Positions 1 to 8,975 of a DNA stretch of 33,313 bases are shown here, one piece after another. The position numbers and the translations under genes are program-made. Within the stretch, counting starts at the first letter, position 1, and every line of letters begins with the position of its first letter. Under the pieces are notes generated by a model that made no database searches, was not told the DNA's origin, and saw nothing but the letters and a program-made list of their open reading frames with translations. Source of the DNA: Clostridiales bacterium (lineage in GTDB: Bacteria > Bacillota > Clostridia > Christensenellales > Borkfalkiaceae); contig SVIY01000007.1 in NCBI GenBank assembly GCA_015069265.1, forward strand, positions 1 to 33,313, read 5' to 3'.

Positions 1-986
1 ACAATATATTCCTTATTGTCTTTTAAGCTTAACAATGACGGGAATTCTGCTCCTCCTAGGAAAAGGTCAGTCCACTCTCTACCCTCGTATTTTTTGAGCA
101 TTTCAGAGGCAATCTTTAGGTGTTTCAACTCCTCTTCAAAATGATTTAGCCAAATCTTTTTGATTCTCTCGTCGCTTTCCTCTTGATAGCACGAATAGTA
201 GAGATAGCACTCGGTGTACTCGTGCATTACCCAGCACTCAAACCACGTTGACGAGGGGTCAAGTAGTGCCCCGTAGCCCGTAACGTGTTGTTCTTCTATC
301 ATTGCAATTTCGGTGTAAAGTTTTCTACCCAAGTCACTGTGATAGAACGAACCGACGTTCATATAATAGTTCATGGTCTGTTGTTCCGCCGCCGTAATAA
401 TGTGCGTGTGAAGTCTTGTAATTAAATCGTCTTGCCACGAATTGATATAAAATCTTACGTCGTCGTTGGGGTGGCGATGCTCTGCAATCGTCGGACGCGC
501 AGGCGTGATTTCTGTATATCCACCAACAAGCCTTTCAGCATGCACGCCTTCCTCCATATCCAAAAGGTTAGCGTAGCGGTAAAGGTGGTCGAAATCTTCT
601 AAAAGCGCAAAATCAAGTTGAGCCTTAACAATGGGGTTAGGCTCTTTTTTAGCCATTTCCGCAGTCAAGTCAACGGCAAGTTGTTCATAGCCAATAGTCG
701 TTTCCAAAATGGTTTCGTCAATTGGTTTTAACGCGGCAATGCGTTTTTGTTGTTGCTGTTCTTGACGTCTAACCTCTGCAAGCACGCGTCTAACGTCATT
801 GTTTAAGCAATGTCTGTGGAATTGGTGCAAAAACCAGTTAGACTCAAATTCCGTACCGTTCATTAAAATGATTCGCGTTTTAGTGTACGGACCGGTTGCG
901 TTCTTGTCGTAAGGCTTTACTGCAATAGAATTCCAATTAGAATAGGAAATCTTACTGTCTTTTGGTAATTCTTTAAAAGGGTTCAT
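1..986 (-). CDS. Ferritin-like helical protein, C-terminus cut by window edge
   Basis: The frame opens with an ATG at 986 behind a good ribosome binding site (AAGGAGAT, about 993-1000) and runs off the left edge, giving about 328 residues. The protein is nearly all helix. It shows repeated acidic and histidine pairs typical of ferritin-like four-helix bundles: EEGVHAERL, IEEQHVTGYG and FEEELKHLKIA, plus AAEQQTMNYY. In rubrerythrin and ferritin families such ExxH pairs bind a di-iron centre, so an iron or oxygen-stress role is an inference. The first 100 residues, with a Gln-rich stretch (RRQEQQQQKR), look like a separate extension. No rubredoxin-type CxxC pair is visible. It is transcribed alone from a possible promoter just upstream. 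Exact substrate unknown. Confidence 0.6.
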   Translation of the reverse strand, partial: MNPFKELPKDSKISYSNWNSIAVKPYDKNATGPYTKTRIILMNGTEFESNWFLHQFHRHCLNNDVRRVLAEVRRQEQQQQKRIAALKPIDETILETTIGYEQLAVDLTAEMAKKEPNPIVKAQLDFALLEDFDHLYRYANLLDMEEGVHAERLVGGYTEITPARPTIAEHRHPNDDVRFYINSWQDDLITRLHTHIITAAEQQTMNYYMNVGSFYHSDLGRKLYTEIAMIEEQHVTGYGALLDPSSTWFECWVMHEYTECYLYYSCYQEESDERIKKIWLNHFEEELKHLKIASEMLKKYEGREWTDLFLGGAEFPSLLSLKDNKEYI

Positions 987-1019
987 AAATTCATCTCCTT
1001 AACATAAAAGTTTGACAAA

Positions 1020-1049
1020 TTTATAACCCTTAAAAAAGTTTTTATACAA
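1020..1049 (-). promoter_or_regulatory. Possible sigma-A promoter for the ferritin-like gene
   Basis: On the minus strand a TTGTAT (1044-1049) is followed 18 bases later by TATAAA (1020-1025). It lies in the 70-base gap between the malQ stop and the ferritin-like ATG, so it would give that gene its own transcript with a short leader. Confidence 0.4.
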
Positions 1050-1056
1050 TTTTTGT

Positions 1057-2553
1057 TTAGCGATTATATTTAATGGTAAGTTTTTTTAGCTTATCCGCAA
1101 CCGATTTAGTAAAATCGCTATCGTTAAATCTTACCGCCCAATTCTTTTCACTGACTACGCCCGGTTCGTTTATTCTATAATCGCTACCGAGCCTCAAAAC
1201 GTCTTGCATAGGAAGTATAAAAGTATTTGCTTTGCTACTAAAACCAAGCTCTATTATTGCATCCATAAGTCCGTCTAACGTGTTGCTATCCCCATCTAGT
1301 TCAAACTTATCAAGACTTTTTTCAACACCGCGTACAAGATTATTCCTATCCCATTCCGACGCGTTTTCGATAAGTCCTCTTAACGTATCGTTGTCGTGCG
1401 TTCCCGTATAGCACACGGAGTTTTCTTCTATGTTTTCAGGAAGATACAGGTTATTATCTTCGCCGTTAAAAGCAAAAGACAAAATTTTCATACCCGGGTA
1501 TCTCGTATACTTTAGTAGTTCGCGAACGCCGTCGTCTATTATCCCCAAGTCCTCTGCGATGATTCTATCGGGAGCTACTTGTTTATGGATAGCGTCAAAC
1601 AATTCTTTAGACGGAACGTCTATCCACTCCCCAACTTTAGCGTTTTCTCTATCACTATCCACTTCAAAGTATCTGTCAAAGCCTCTAAAGTGGTCAATTC
1701 TAACGTAGTCAAATATACCGAGCGCCTTTTTTATCCTCGTAATCCACCAGGAAAAGCCGTCCTTTTTATGCTCGTCATAGTCGTAAACGGGATTGCCCCA
1801 TAACTGCCCGTCCTCGCAAAAATAATCTGGGGGAACACCAGCAACTTTTTTGGGTGCAAAGTTTTCGTCAAGCTTAAACAGTTCTGGGTTTTTCCACACG
1901 TCAACGCTATCTAGCGCAACGTATAAGGGCATATCGCCCATAATTTGCACACCGCGTTTGTTTGCGTAATCTTTGAGGTTTTGCCATTGCTCTTTTGCCT
2001 TGTACTGAACGAATTGCCAGAACAAAATCTCTTGGTCGTAATCGCGCATAAACGCCTTTAACGCTTTTCTATCCCTGTGTTTCAGTCCGTCTTCCCACTC
2101 ATAAAAGGGCTTTTGTCCCGAAGCGTACTTGATAGACATAAAAAGTGCGTAGTCAAGCGACTCGCCACTATTTACGTATTTGAAAAACCGCGCGTCTCTT
2201 GTATTAAAGCGAGCGAACGCTTTGCGGAGTAGTGGATAGCGCACGGAAAATATTTCCGAATAATCAATAAGTGATTTTTTGCTCTCTGCGAACTGTAATT
2301 CGGAATCTGTCAAAAGTCCCTCGTCACGCAAAAGTTCAACGCTGATAAAATAAGGATTTAGAGAGTCCGAACACACAGAGGAGTATGGCGAATTGCCAAA
2401 CCCTGTCTGCACTAACGGTAAAATTTGCCAAAGCGATTGTTTTGCACTGACTAAAAAATCAACAAATCTATATCCTTCTTTTCCAAAACTCCCCATTCCG
2501 TATTTTGATGGAAGGGAAAATATCGGCATAAGTATTCCACTACATCTTTTCAT
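1057..2553 (-). CDS. malQ: 4-alpha-glucanotransferase (amylomaltase, GH77)
   Basis: A 498-residue cytoplasmic enzyme, the normal length for bacterial amylomaltase, which transfers alpha-1,4-glucan segments between maltodextrins. The N-terminus has the family signature SGILMPIFSLPSKYG and a GNSPYSS sugar-binding loop. The three GH77 catalytic acids are visible: the nucleophile Asp near residue 286 (VRIDHFRGFD), the acid/base Glu near 333 (IIAEDLG) and the stabilising Asp near 384 (GTHDNDT). No glycogen or maltose genes flank it. There is no clear ribosome binding site before the ATG; a small GC-rich hairpin lies just upstream instead. The ATG is still the best start because the protein begins exactly as known family members do. 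Confidence 0.95.
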   Translation of the reverse strand: MKRCSGILMPIFSLPSKYGMGSFGKEGYRFVDFLVSAKQSLWQILPLVQTGFGNSPYSSVCSDSLNPYFISVELLRDEGLLTDSELQFAESKKSLIDYSEIFSVRYPLLRKAFARFNTRDARFFKYVNSGESLDYALFMSIKYASGQKPFYEWEDGLKHRDRKALKAFMRDYDQEILFWQFVQYKAKEQWQNLKDYANKRGVQIMGDMPLYVALDSVDVWKNPELFKLDENFAPKKVAGVPPDYFCEDGQLWGNPVYDYDEHKKDGFSWWITRIKKALGIFDYVRIDHFRGFDRYFEVDSDRENAKVGEWIDVPSKELFDAIHKQVAPDRIIAEDLGIIDDGVRELLKYTRYPGMKILSFAFNGEDNNLYLPENIEENSVCYTGTHDNDTLRGLIENASEWDRNNLVRGVEKSLDKFELDGDSNTLDGLMDAIIELGFSSKANTFILPMQDVLRLGSDYRINEPGVVSEKNWAVRFNDSDFTKSVADKLKKLTIKYNR

Positions 2554-2564
2554 TTTATATATTA

Positions 2565-2584
2565 GGGCGAACTACCGTCCGCCC
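2565..2584. other. Small GC-rich hairpin before malQ
   Basis: GGGCG (2565-2569) pairs with CGCCC (2580-2584), leaving a 10-base loop region in which further weaker pairs are possible. On the plus strand it is followed by a TTTT run, but no plus-strand gene ends here. On the minus strand it sits about 11 bases before the malQ ATG, where a ribosome binding site would be expected, and has no T-run. It may end fabG-side transcripts weakly or affect malQ translation. Confidence 0.3.
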
Positions 2585-2611
2585 TTTTCTCCGTTTTATT
2601 AATTTTATTTT

Positions 2612-3343
2612 CTACAACGTAAACCCACCGTCAATAGTGATTACTTGACCTGTGATAAAGTCTGACTTTTCACTTGATAAAAAGCCAACGAGTTCTGCAA
2701 CGTCCTCGCCTTTTCCAATTCTGCCAAGAGGTGTACTATCAATCAGCTCTGCCATTTCGCTCTCTGAAAAACGAGCGTTCATTTTGGTATCTATTACCCC
2801 AGGGCAAACACAGTTGACGTTTATTCCGCTATACCCAACCTCTTTTGCGAGCGCTTTGGTATAACCTATTATAGCCGACTTTGACGCAGAGTAAGCAACT
2901 TCCATTGACGCGCCGACAACTCCCCAAATTGAAGACACGTTGACTATTTTACCTTTCTTTTGGCTAATCATACCGTCAAGAACCAAAGAAGTGAGCGTTT
3001 GCATACCCGTAACGTTTATGCTAAACAGGTCGTTCCACTCCTTCTCTGTCGTTTCGGTTGCGAGTTTATATAGTCCAACACCTGCGCAGTTCACTAAAAC
3101 GTCCACGTTTTGTTTAACGCTTTTAATTTTTTCCACTGCCGACTTGATTTCTTGCCCTTTTTTTAAGTCAAACTTAATCGGGTAAACGCAATCTTTTTTG
3201 TCGGATAGTTTTTCTATTAAACTCTCAATACCTTTTAAGTTGTCGTTATACTGTGCAAACACGAAAAAACCGTCATTGACTAAACGCGCGGTAATAGCAC
3301 CGCCAATCGTTCCGCTTGCACCCGTAACTATTGCAGTCTTCAA
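2612..3343 (-). CDS. FabG-like short-chain dehydrogenase/reductase
   Basis: A 243-residue Rossmann-fold SDR. Visible motifs are the cofactor loop TGASGTIGG near residue 8, NCAG near 85, the catalytic Ser in VSSIWG near 138 and the YSASK pair (Tyr and Lys) near 151-155, then CPGVIDT and the C-terminal ITGQVITIDGG typical of 3-oxoacyl-ACP reductases. It probably reduces a 3-oxoacyl thioester or a related ketone with NAD(P)H. No fatty-acid synthesis genes are adjacent, so the assignment as the true FabG is not secure. The ATG at 3343 follows AGGAG. The gene lies downstream of efp, separated by a hairpin. Confidence 0.85.
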   Translation of the reverse strand: MKTAIVTGASGTIGGAITARLVNDGFFVFAQYNDNLKGIESLIEKLSDKKDCVYPIKFDLKKGQEIKSAVEKIKSVKQNVDVLVNCAGVGLYKLATETTEKEWNDLFSINVTGMQTLTSLVLDGMISQKKGKIVNVSSIWGVVGASMEVAYSASKSAIIGYTKALAKEVGYSGINVNCVCPGVIDTKMNARFSESEMAELIDSTPLGRIGKGEDVAELVGFLSSEKSDFITGQVITIDGGFTL

Positions 3344-3365
3344 CTTTAACTCCTAAAAATTTGCT

Positions 3366-3393
3366 AATAGCCACAAAAAAATTTGTGGCTATT
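3366..3393 (-). terminator. Hairpin after efp
   Basis: A perfect 12-bp stem (3366-3377 with 3382-3393) with a four-base loop lies 20 bases after the efp stop. On the minus strand the T-run is weak and displaced (AGCAAATTTTT), so termination may be partial. A FabG-like gene follows. Confidence 0.55.
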
Positions 3394-3412
3394 GTTCGCG
3401 TTTATAAAATTA

Positions 3413-3970
3413 TTAACCCTTTACACGTTCCATGTATTCACCGGTTCTGGTGTCTACTCTGATGTATTCGTCTTGTTCAACGAACATAGGAACTTGAATG
3501 CTAACGCCGGTTTCGAGGATTGCTTCCTTGGTTGCGTTGGTTGCAGTGTTGCCCTTAACGGAGGGGTCTGCTTGGGTAACCTTTAAGGTTACGAAGTTTT
3601 CACATTCAACCGAGAATGCAACGCCTTTGAAGAATCTTACGATAACGGGGTCGTTTTCCTTTATCCACTTCAATGCGTCTTCAACTTGGTCGTAGTTAAG
3701 AGGAATCAAGTTGAATTCTTGGTCCATAAAGTAATAAAGTTCACCGTCGGTATATGAGTAAGTCATATTTCTGGTTTCAATGGTTGCTTCTTGTAATTTT
3801 TCGGTGGGGTTCCAAGTTCTTTCCAATACCTTTCCGTCGATTACGTTTTTCATTTTCGTTCTAACGAACGCTGCGCCCTTACCGGGTTTAACGTGTTGGA
3901 AATCAACTATGGTCCATACCGAACCTTCGTATTCAAAAGTTGAACCTTTTCTAAAATCGCCTGCTAACAT
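3413..3970 (-). CDS. efp: Elongation factor P
   Basis: A 185-residue translation factor that relieves ribosome stalling at consecutive prolines. It shows the three-domain EF-P layout: N-terminal KOW-like domain with the [10 protein letters not shown] loop near residues 28-37, whose lysine sits at the modified tip position; a central OB domain ([13 protein letters not shown]); and a C-terminal OB domain with [18 protein letters not shown] and the ending [11 protein letters not shown]. Start: ATG with AAGGAG about ten bases upstream. It follows an M24 peptidase gene by about 36 bases, the common pepP/pepQ-efp pairing of Firmicutes. Confidence 0.97.
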   Translation of the reverse strand: MLAGDFRKGSTFEYEGSVWTIVDFQHVKPGKGAAFVRTKMKNVIDGKVLERTWNPTEKLQEATIETRNMTYSYTDGELYYFMDQEFNLIPLNYDQVEDALKWIKENDPVIVRFFKGVAFSVECENFVTLKVTQADPSVKGNTATNATKEAILETGVSIQVPMFVEQDEYIRVDTRTGEYMERVKG

Positions 3971-4006
3971 AAGTTTTTCTCCTTGTTTTGTATCAAATTT
4001 ATATTT

Positions 4007-5044
4007 TTACTTAATTAGTAACAAATTTTTGTCGTCGGTAAAAAGTCTTTTAACTTTTCCGCCTGAAATCAGCACGGTATCTTCTATTCTTATACCGAAC
4101 TCGCCGTCAAAATATACGCCCGGCTCTATGGTAACTATCATACCCTCTTCAAGCAAATCCTTTCTTTTTGGGGAAAGGGTCGGATACTCGTGTATTTCTA
4201 TTCCTACCCCATGACCTAGTGAGTGAGTAAAATACTCGTCAAGCCCTTTTTCTTTTAGGTAGTTCCTAGCAATAGCGTCCGCTTCGTCCGTTTTCATACC
4301 CGCAGTAATTTGCTCTTCTGCTAATTCATTCGCTTTAAGCACTGCATTGTAGCACTCGACGAACTTATTAGACGGTGTACCGAAAAAAGCTGTTCTAGTT
4401 AGGTCTGATAAATACCCTTTATAATTTGCGCCCATATCTATTAAGATAGGCACGTTCTTTTTTAGAGTTGTTTCGCTCGTTTGGTGATGCGGAACCGCAC
4501 CGTTACTTCCAAACGCGACTATTATATCGAAAGACGGACTCATTGCCCCCAACTCTATCATTCGCTTTTCAATAGCCGATTTTAGTTGGTTTTCGGTCAT
4601 GCCTTCTTTTACTTTTACTATTTCGTCTAAATACGCTCTCTCTGCTATTTCACACGCCTTTTTTATCAGCGTTATTTCCTCATCGCTCTTTATTGAGCGC
4701 GCATGAAAGAGTTTATCCGAACAGTCGCCGATTTCTACGCCGAATTTTTTATAATTTTCGTAGTCTTTGACCGTTACTTTAGAATAGTCAATGAAAAGAT
4801 TTTCTATCTGTCTTTCCGCTAAAAATTCGCTTAAACTTTCCTCGCCTTTATAAAGCCCTGCTTCCACTCCGACAGACGATAGCATTTGTTTTGCCGCGTA
4901 AAAATAACGCGCGTCGGTATAACATTTCATGCCCTTATCGGTAACGAACAAATACCCCTCTTTAATATCAACACCTGTGAGGTACTTCACCGTCAAATCG
5001 TCGGTTATTAAGTATGCACTTTTTTTGTCGCAAGAAAGTTTCAT
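4007..5044 (-). CDS. M24 family Xaa-Pro aminopeptidase/dipeptidase
   Basis: A 345-residue metallopeptidase that releases N-terminal residues before proline. Residues 1-120 form the creatinase-like N-terminal domain; the rest is the pita-bread catalytic domain. All five metal ligands are visible: two Asp in IDMGANYKGYLSDLTRT, His in HSLGHGVGIEIHE, and Glu in VTIEPGVYF and IRIEDTVL. The placement before efp matches the usual Firmicute arrangement, where a proline peptidase sits beside the polyproline translation factor. The ribosome binding site before the ATG at 5044 is weak. Whether it acts on dipeptides or longer peptides cannot be told. Confidence 0.93.
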   Translation of the reverse strand: MKLSCDKKSAYLITDDLTVKYLTGVDIKEGYLFVTDKGMKCYTDARYFYAAKQMLSSVGVEAGLYKGEESLSEFLAERQIENLFIDYSKVTVKDYENYKKFGVEIGDCSDKLFHARSIKSDEEITLIKKACEIAERAYLDEIVKVKEGMTENQLKSAIEKRMIELGAMSPSFDIIVAFGSNGAVPHHQTSETTLKKNVPILIDMGANYKGYLSDLTRTAFFGTPSNKFVECYNAVLKANELAEEQITAGMKTDEADAIARNYLKEKGLDEYFTHSLGHGVGIEIHEYPTLSPKRKDLLEEGMIVTIEPGVYFDGEFGIRIEDTVLISGGKVKRLFTDDKNLLLIK

Positions 5045-5084
5045 TATCTAACCTTATTTATTTTACCAAAAAATATTATATAAG

Positions 5085-5930
5085 TCAATCGCCAAAATAT
5101 ATTTTTTGCATTTTTACCGCATCAACGTCTTGAGTTCCTGCAGATTCGCACACAATAAATGGCTCTAAATTCAATTTTTTAAGCGCTATTGATAGTGGCT
5201 CAAAATCCGGACCGTATCTTTGATCCTCGAAAGTAAGGTGTCTTACCTCGCCTTTTGCGGAATATTCTATCTTGGAAAAATGAACGTGGAAGTGTTTCAT
5301 CTTTTCTTCGCCTAGTTCATCTACCATGTATTTTAAGCGCTCGTAATAATCTTGTTCGGTTTTTAAGCTTCCCCACTCGCGCGCATTGATATGCCCAAAG
5401 TCAACCGCTGGGACGTATATTTTATCCACCTTGCAGAAGCGAACTATTTCCTCGATAGTACCAATCTGTCCAAGTTTACCCATAGTTTCTGGGCAATATA
5501 TTAGGTGCTGTAAACCTTGCTCGTAAATTCTATCTCTCAACACTTTAAGTCGCTCTTCCGTGAGGTCTACCGCCTTTTCCCTCGTCATTTTACCTTGGCT
5601 TGCAGGATGAAAAACCACCCTTTTCCCGCCCATTAATTCGACCTTTCTTGCCGACTGTAAAACGTATGCGTATGACTTTTCAGCATTTTCATCTTCTGGG
5701 TTCGCAAAGTTAATGTAATACGGCGCATGCACGCTTATCTCCACTTCTGCATCACTAAACGCTTTGCCGATAGAGAGTGCGCGCTCGTCGGTCATATTAA
5801 CGCCCCTACCGAAAGAATATTCAAAACAGTTTAAGCCGAGATTTTTAACCCACGTTGCCGATTGCTCGCTTTTAGTTAACCCTGCCTCGCTAAACGCTAT
5901 TGAGTTTCCACTCGGTCCAAATTTAATCAT
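5085..5930 (-). CDS. Endonuclease IV-like AP endonuclease (TIM barrel)
   Basis: About 281 residues from the ATG at 5930. That start has GGGAAG upstream and overlaps the ribF stop (ATGATTAA); an upstream in-frame codon at 5948 would lie inside ribF. The fold is an AP endonuclease family 2 TIM barrel. Putative metal ligands resemble endonuclease IV: His in VHAPYYINFANPE, His in VFHPASQGK, Glu in YCPETMGKLG, Asp and His in VDFGHINAR, His pair in HFHVHFSKIEY, and Glu in FIVCESAG. The family incises DNA at abasic sites in base-excision repair. Firmicutes usually have rpsO after ribF; here this gene takes that place. Confidence 0.82.
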   Translation of the reverse strand: MIKFGPSGNSIAFSEAGLTKSEQSATWVKNLGLNCFEYSFGRGVNMTDERALSIGKAFSDAEVEISVHAPYYINFANPEDENAEKSYAYVLQSARKVELMGGKRVVFHPASQGKMTREKAVDLTEERLKVLRDRIYEQGLQHLIYCPETMGKLGQIGTIEEIVRFCKVDKIYVPAVDFGHINAREWGSLKTEQDYYERLKYMVDELGEEKMKHFHVHFSKIEYSAKGEVRHLTFEDQRYGPDFEPLSIALKKLNLEPFIVCESAGTQDVDAVKMQKIYFGD

Positions 5931-6819
5931 ACTTTCTTCCCTTAACAAATTGTAAATCTTTTTCTAGTTGTTCTTTTAATTCTTCAACGGAGTCAAACTT
6001 TCTTATCCCTCTCATAAAAGAAGTGAAATAAACTTTTATTTCTTTTCCGTATAAATCTCCGCTAAAATCTATGATATGCGCTTCTACAAGCTTGTTCTTT
6101 AAGTCAAACGTAGGTCTTGCGCCGTAGTTTACAATAGCGCGATAACGCTTATTATCAAACTCTACCCCACCTAAATACACTCCGTCGGGAAGTCGTTCTT
6201 TGTCGTTATCAAGCCTAACGTTAGTGGTTGGAAATCCGATTTTTCTTCCCACCTTTCTATCCTCAAACACCACGCCCGATACCGAGTATTCTCTACCCAG
6301 GAGCGCATTTGCGCCCTCAACGTCGCCAACCGACAAAAGTTTTTTTATCTTGGTCGAGGATATTTTTTCTCCGTCGCTATTCTCTAACGGTAACGCCTTA
6401 AAGTATTGGTTATTCTCGCTTGCGTATTGCTCAATATCTTTTATCGTGCCGTCCCCGTTCTTTCCAAATCGATAATCTTCACCACAAACGTAACCTTTTA
6501 CGTTGTATTTTTGATTGATATATTCTAAAAACGAACGTTTATCTAACGACAAAAAATCATTAGTTATAGGTGCAAAAAACACGTCGTCCGCGCCAAATGA
6601 ACGGTAAAAACTCTCGCGCTCTTTTTCGGTGTACACAACCTTTTCGTTTCCGCCAAAAAGTACTGCGCGTAAATTTCCACCAAAGGAAAACACGACCAGT
6701 CTTGCACCGATACCGTCCGCAAACTCTTTCGCGGTCTTTATTACTTTTTGATGCCCCAAATGAACGCTATCGAAATATCCTAGCGCCAAAACGGTAGGCA
6801 AACTTTTATTATCTGACAT
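5923..6819 (-). CDS. ribF: Bifunctional riboflavin kinase / FAD synthetase
   Basis: A 298-residue enzyme making FMN and then FAD from riboflavin and ATP. The N-terminal nucleotidyltransferase shows GYFDSVHLGHQKVI near residues 14-27 and SSTKIKKLL near 155. The C-terminal riboflavin kinase domain shows GRKIGFPTTNV near 197-207 and the family's PDGVYLGGV and VNYGARPTFD. It overlaps truB by eleven bases upstream and the endonuclease IV-like gene by eight bases downstream, so translation is probably coupled. Confidence 0.95.
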   Translation of the reverse strand: MSDNKSLPTVLALGYFDSVHLGHQKVIKTAKEFADGIGARLVVFSFGGNLRAVLFGGNEKVVYTEKERESFYRSFGADDVFFAPITNDFLSLDKRSFLEYINQKYNVKGYVCGEDYRFGKNGDGTIKDIEQYASENNQYFKALPLENSDGEKISSTKIKKLLSVGDVEGANALLGREYSVSGVVFEDRKVGRKIGFPTTNVRLDNDKERLPDGVYLGGVEFDNKRYRAIVNYGARPTFDLKNKLVEAHIIDFSGDLYGKEIKVYFTSFMRGIRKFDSVEELKEQLEKDLQFVKGRKYD

Positions 6820-7657
6820 AAGTGTTTATTTTAAGTACTCCGTTACTTGCCGTGCCAACACCCCAGAACTCTTGGCCGTTATACACTCTATATATTCCGT
6901 CGTTTATTCCGTAGTTATCAAACACGCCGTTGAGTATTTTATTAGCTTGTTTTTCTGTTAATACTATTTTAGGGAAAGACACAGTGTCTTCGGGCGCGAT
7001 TAAAAGCTTTTCCGCATCCTCCGTGTCTATAAAGTCTTGTACGCTAACGCCGTTTTCTATACTGAAAATTCCGCAAGACGACCTAGTGAGCGCACTCATT
7101 ACGCCGAGCGATGAACACGCGCTTGCAATATCCCTTGCGAGCGAACGGATATACGTTCCGCCTTTTACTACAAACTTAAACTCAAACTCATCGCTATCCG
7201 TTTGCCCTAAAAGGTCCGCGGAAAGTATCGTAACTTTTTTAGGTGCGAGTTCAAACTCCACCCCTTTTCTTGCTAACTGATAACCTCTTTTTCCGTCTAT
7301 ACATTTAGCAGAATACTTGGGTGGAACTTGGTCTATCTCCCCTACAAATGTGGGTAGAACGGCTTTTAACTGCTCCTTGGTGGGTATAATTTTAGTCGTA
7401 TCGAGCACCGTACCCGTAACGTCTAGAGTATCGGTGGTTTGCCCAAACTTAAATTTGGCTATATACGTTTTTTCTTTATCCAAAAGGTATTGAAACAATC
7501 TTGACGCTTGTCCTATTCCAACGGGCAGAACACCCTCTGCCATTGGGTCTAACGTTCCCATATGACCGCACGGCACTCTAAACTTGCGTTTTACCGCACC
7601 GACGGCGTAAGCAGAACTCATACCTTTAGGTTTTATTAGGTTTATAAATCCTTTCAT
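6809..7657 (-). CDS. truB: tRNA pseudouridine-55 synthase
   Basis: About 282 residues from the ATG at 7657, which follows the nrnA stop by four bases. A start further upstream (7690) would lie inside nrnA and add residues foreign to the family. The protein begins MKGFINLIKPKGMSSAYAV as TruB should and has the catalytic Asp in GHMGTLDPMAEGVLPVGIG. GTYIRSLARDI is the second family motif, and a PUA-like C-terminal domain ends the protein. It isomerises U55 in the T-loop of tRNA. Neighbours nrnA and ribF give the conserved order. Confidence 0.95.
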   Translation of the reverse strand: MKGFINLIKPKGMSSAYAVGAVKRKFRVPCGHMGTLDPMAEGVLPVGIGQASRLFQYLLDKEKTYIAKFKFGQTTDTLDVTGTVLDTTKIIPTKEQLKAVLPTFVGEIDQVPPKYSAKCIDGKRGYQLARKGVEFELAPKKVTILSADLLGQTDSDEFEFKFVVKGGTYIRSLARDIASACSSLGVMSALTRSSCGIFSIENGVSVQDFIDTEDAEKLLIAPEDTVSFPKIVLTEKQANKILNGVFDNYGINDGIYRVYNGQEFWGVGTASNGVLKINTYVR

Positions 7658-7661
7658 AATA

Positions 7662-8615
7662 TTATTCCGGAAGCTCTCTACTGCAAGCAAATCTTATCTT
7701 GTCAACTACTTCTTCATAGTCGCCGTGAATTTGGCATCCGCTGGCTAAAACGTGCCCACCCCCACCGAAACTACTAGCAACTGCGTTTACGTCTGCAGAG
7801 AGGGAGCGGAAACTTATCTTGAACTTGTTTAACGCGTATTCCATAATCATAACGCCGATTTCCACGCCGTTAATACCCATTAAAAAGTCTATAAAGCCTT
7901 CCGTTTCGTTTTGCCTAGCACCCGTCCTTTCAAAGTCGGAAAGTCTAACCGTTGCAATCGCCACTTTTTCGTCGCAAAAATAGCGGATATTTGCCATAGT
8001 TTGACCAAAAAGTTTTGCTCTTTCTTTGCTTTGCGCGGAGAACATGTGATAATAAATCTTGTTTATATCCGCACCTAACGCCTTTAACTCACCAGCAGTC
8101 TTTAAGGTCTTTTCGGTTACGTTTTTATGCTTAAAGCAACCCGTATCCGTAACGATACCGAGCATTAAGAGATTTGCTATTTCGCTATTTATCGTAGCCC
8201 CCATTTCGCATATTAAGTCGAACACGTTTTCGCAATTACTTGCATTGTCAAAAACGTAATTAATCTTTGCAAAGCGGGTATTTGAAACGTGGTGGTCTAT
8301 GACAGCGGTGTTTTTATGTACTGCAAAATCAGTATAAAAACCACCGAGTCTTGTAACGTCCGCACAGTCGATAGCGAGCATCATAGAATATTCGCCGTCA
8401 AGTGCATTTTTGACCGTTTTTGCCTCGTTTAAAAACAAAAATCTCGACGGAACGACGTCGTCGCAAAAGACTTCCGCGCCTATGCCGAGATTTAATAAGG
8501 CAAGTTTAAGAGCGAGCGCGGAGCCAAGCGTGTCGCCATCAGGTCTGATATGAGCTATAAGGGCAACCTTTTTTTCACCCTTTAATTTTGCTGCGATATC
8601 ACTTAAACTAATCAC
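7662..8615 (-). CDS. nrnA: DHH-family oligoribonuclease / pAp phosphatase
   Basis: A 317-residue DHH/DHHA1 phosphoesterase. Metal-binding motifs are HIRPDGDTLGSALAL (residues about 22-36), AIDCADVTRLG (about 80) and VIDHHVSNTRF (about 105). The C-terminal DHHA1 motif is FGGGGHVLASGCQI. The family degrades short RNA oligonucleotides and dephosphorylates pAp; some members cleave c-di-AMP derived pApA. Its ATG overlaps the rbfA stop by eight bases. The order infB-rbfA-nrnA-truB-ribF is standard in clostridia. Confidence 0.93.
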   Translation of the reverse strand: MISLSDIAAKLKGEKKVALIAHIRPDGDTLGSALALKLALLNLGIGAEVFCDDVVPSRFLFLNEAKTVKNALDGEYSMMLAIDCADVTRLGGFYTDFAVHKNTAVIDHHVSNTRFAKINYVFDNASNCENVFDLICEMGATINSEIANLLMLGIVTDTGCFKHKNVTEKTLKTAGELKALGADINKIYYHMFSAQSKERAKLFGQTMANIRYFCDEKVAIATVRLSDFERTGARQNETEGFIDFLMGINGVEIGVMIMEYALNKFKISFRSLSADVNAVASSFGGGGHVLASGCQIHGDYEEVVDKIRFACSRELPE

Positions 8616-8973
8616 GCTTTTCCCCCTCGCTTATGGTTTTGAAAAGTTTATCCATTTTGCCTGCATATTCCATACTGTCGTCCAAAAAGAAGTGCAGTTC
8701 TGGAACAGTTCTCGCACGGATAACCTTTGCTAGTTCATATCTAATTTTCTTTGCGTCTTGACAGATTGCTTCAAAAGTTGTCTTTTTCTTTTCTTCGCTA
8801 GTCGAATAAATGCTTATGAACACTTTTGCGTGCGACAAATCTTTGCTCGCATCCACCCTCATAACCGAAAACATCTCGGTAATGAGGGGGTTTTTGAGTT
8901 TTCTTGAAATTATTTCATAAATTTCCTTTTGGAATTCGCCGTTAAGCCTGTCGTTTCTATTTATCTTTGCCAT
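8608..8973 (-). CDS. rbfA: Ribosome-binding factor A
   Basis: A 121-residue protein of KH-like fold that binds the small ribosomal subunit during 16S rRNA maturation. Family features are the start RNDRLNGEFQKEIYEIISRKLKNP, the central VMRVDASKDLSHAKVFISIY and the C-terminal RTVPELHFFLDDSMEYAGKMD. It starts two bases after the infB stop, so it is translated in the same operon. Confidence 0.95.
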   Translation of the reverse strand: MAKINRNDRLNGEFQKEIYEIISRKLKNPLITEMFSVMRVDASKDLSHAKVFISIYSTSEEKKKTTFEAICQDAKKIRYELAKVIRARTVPELHFFLDDSMEYAGKMDKLFKTISEGEKRD

Positions 8974-8975
8974 AA

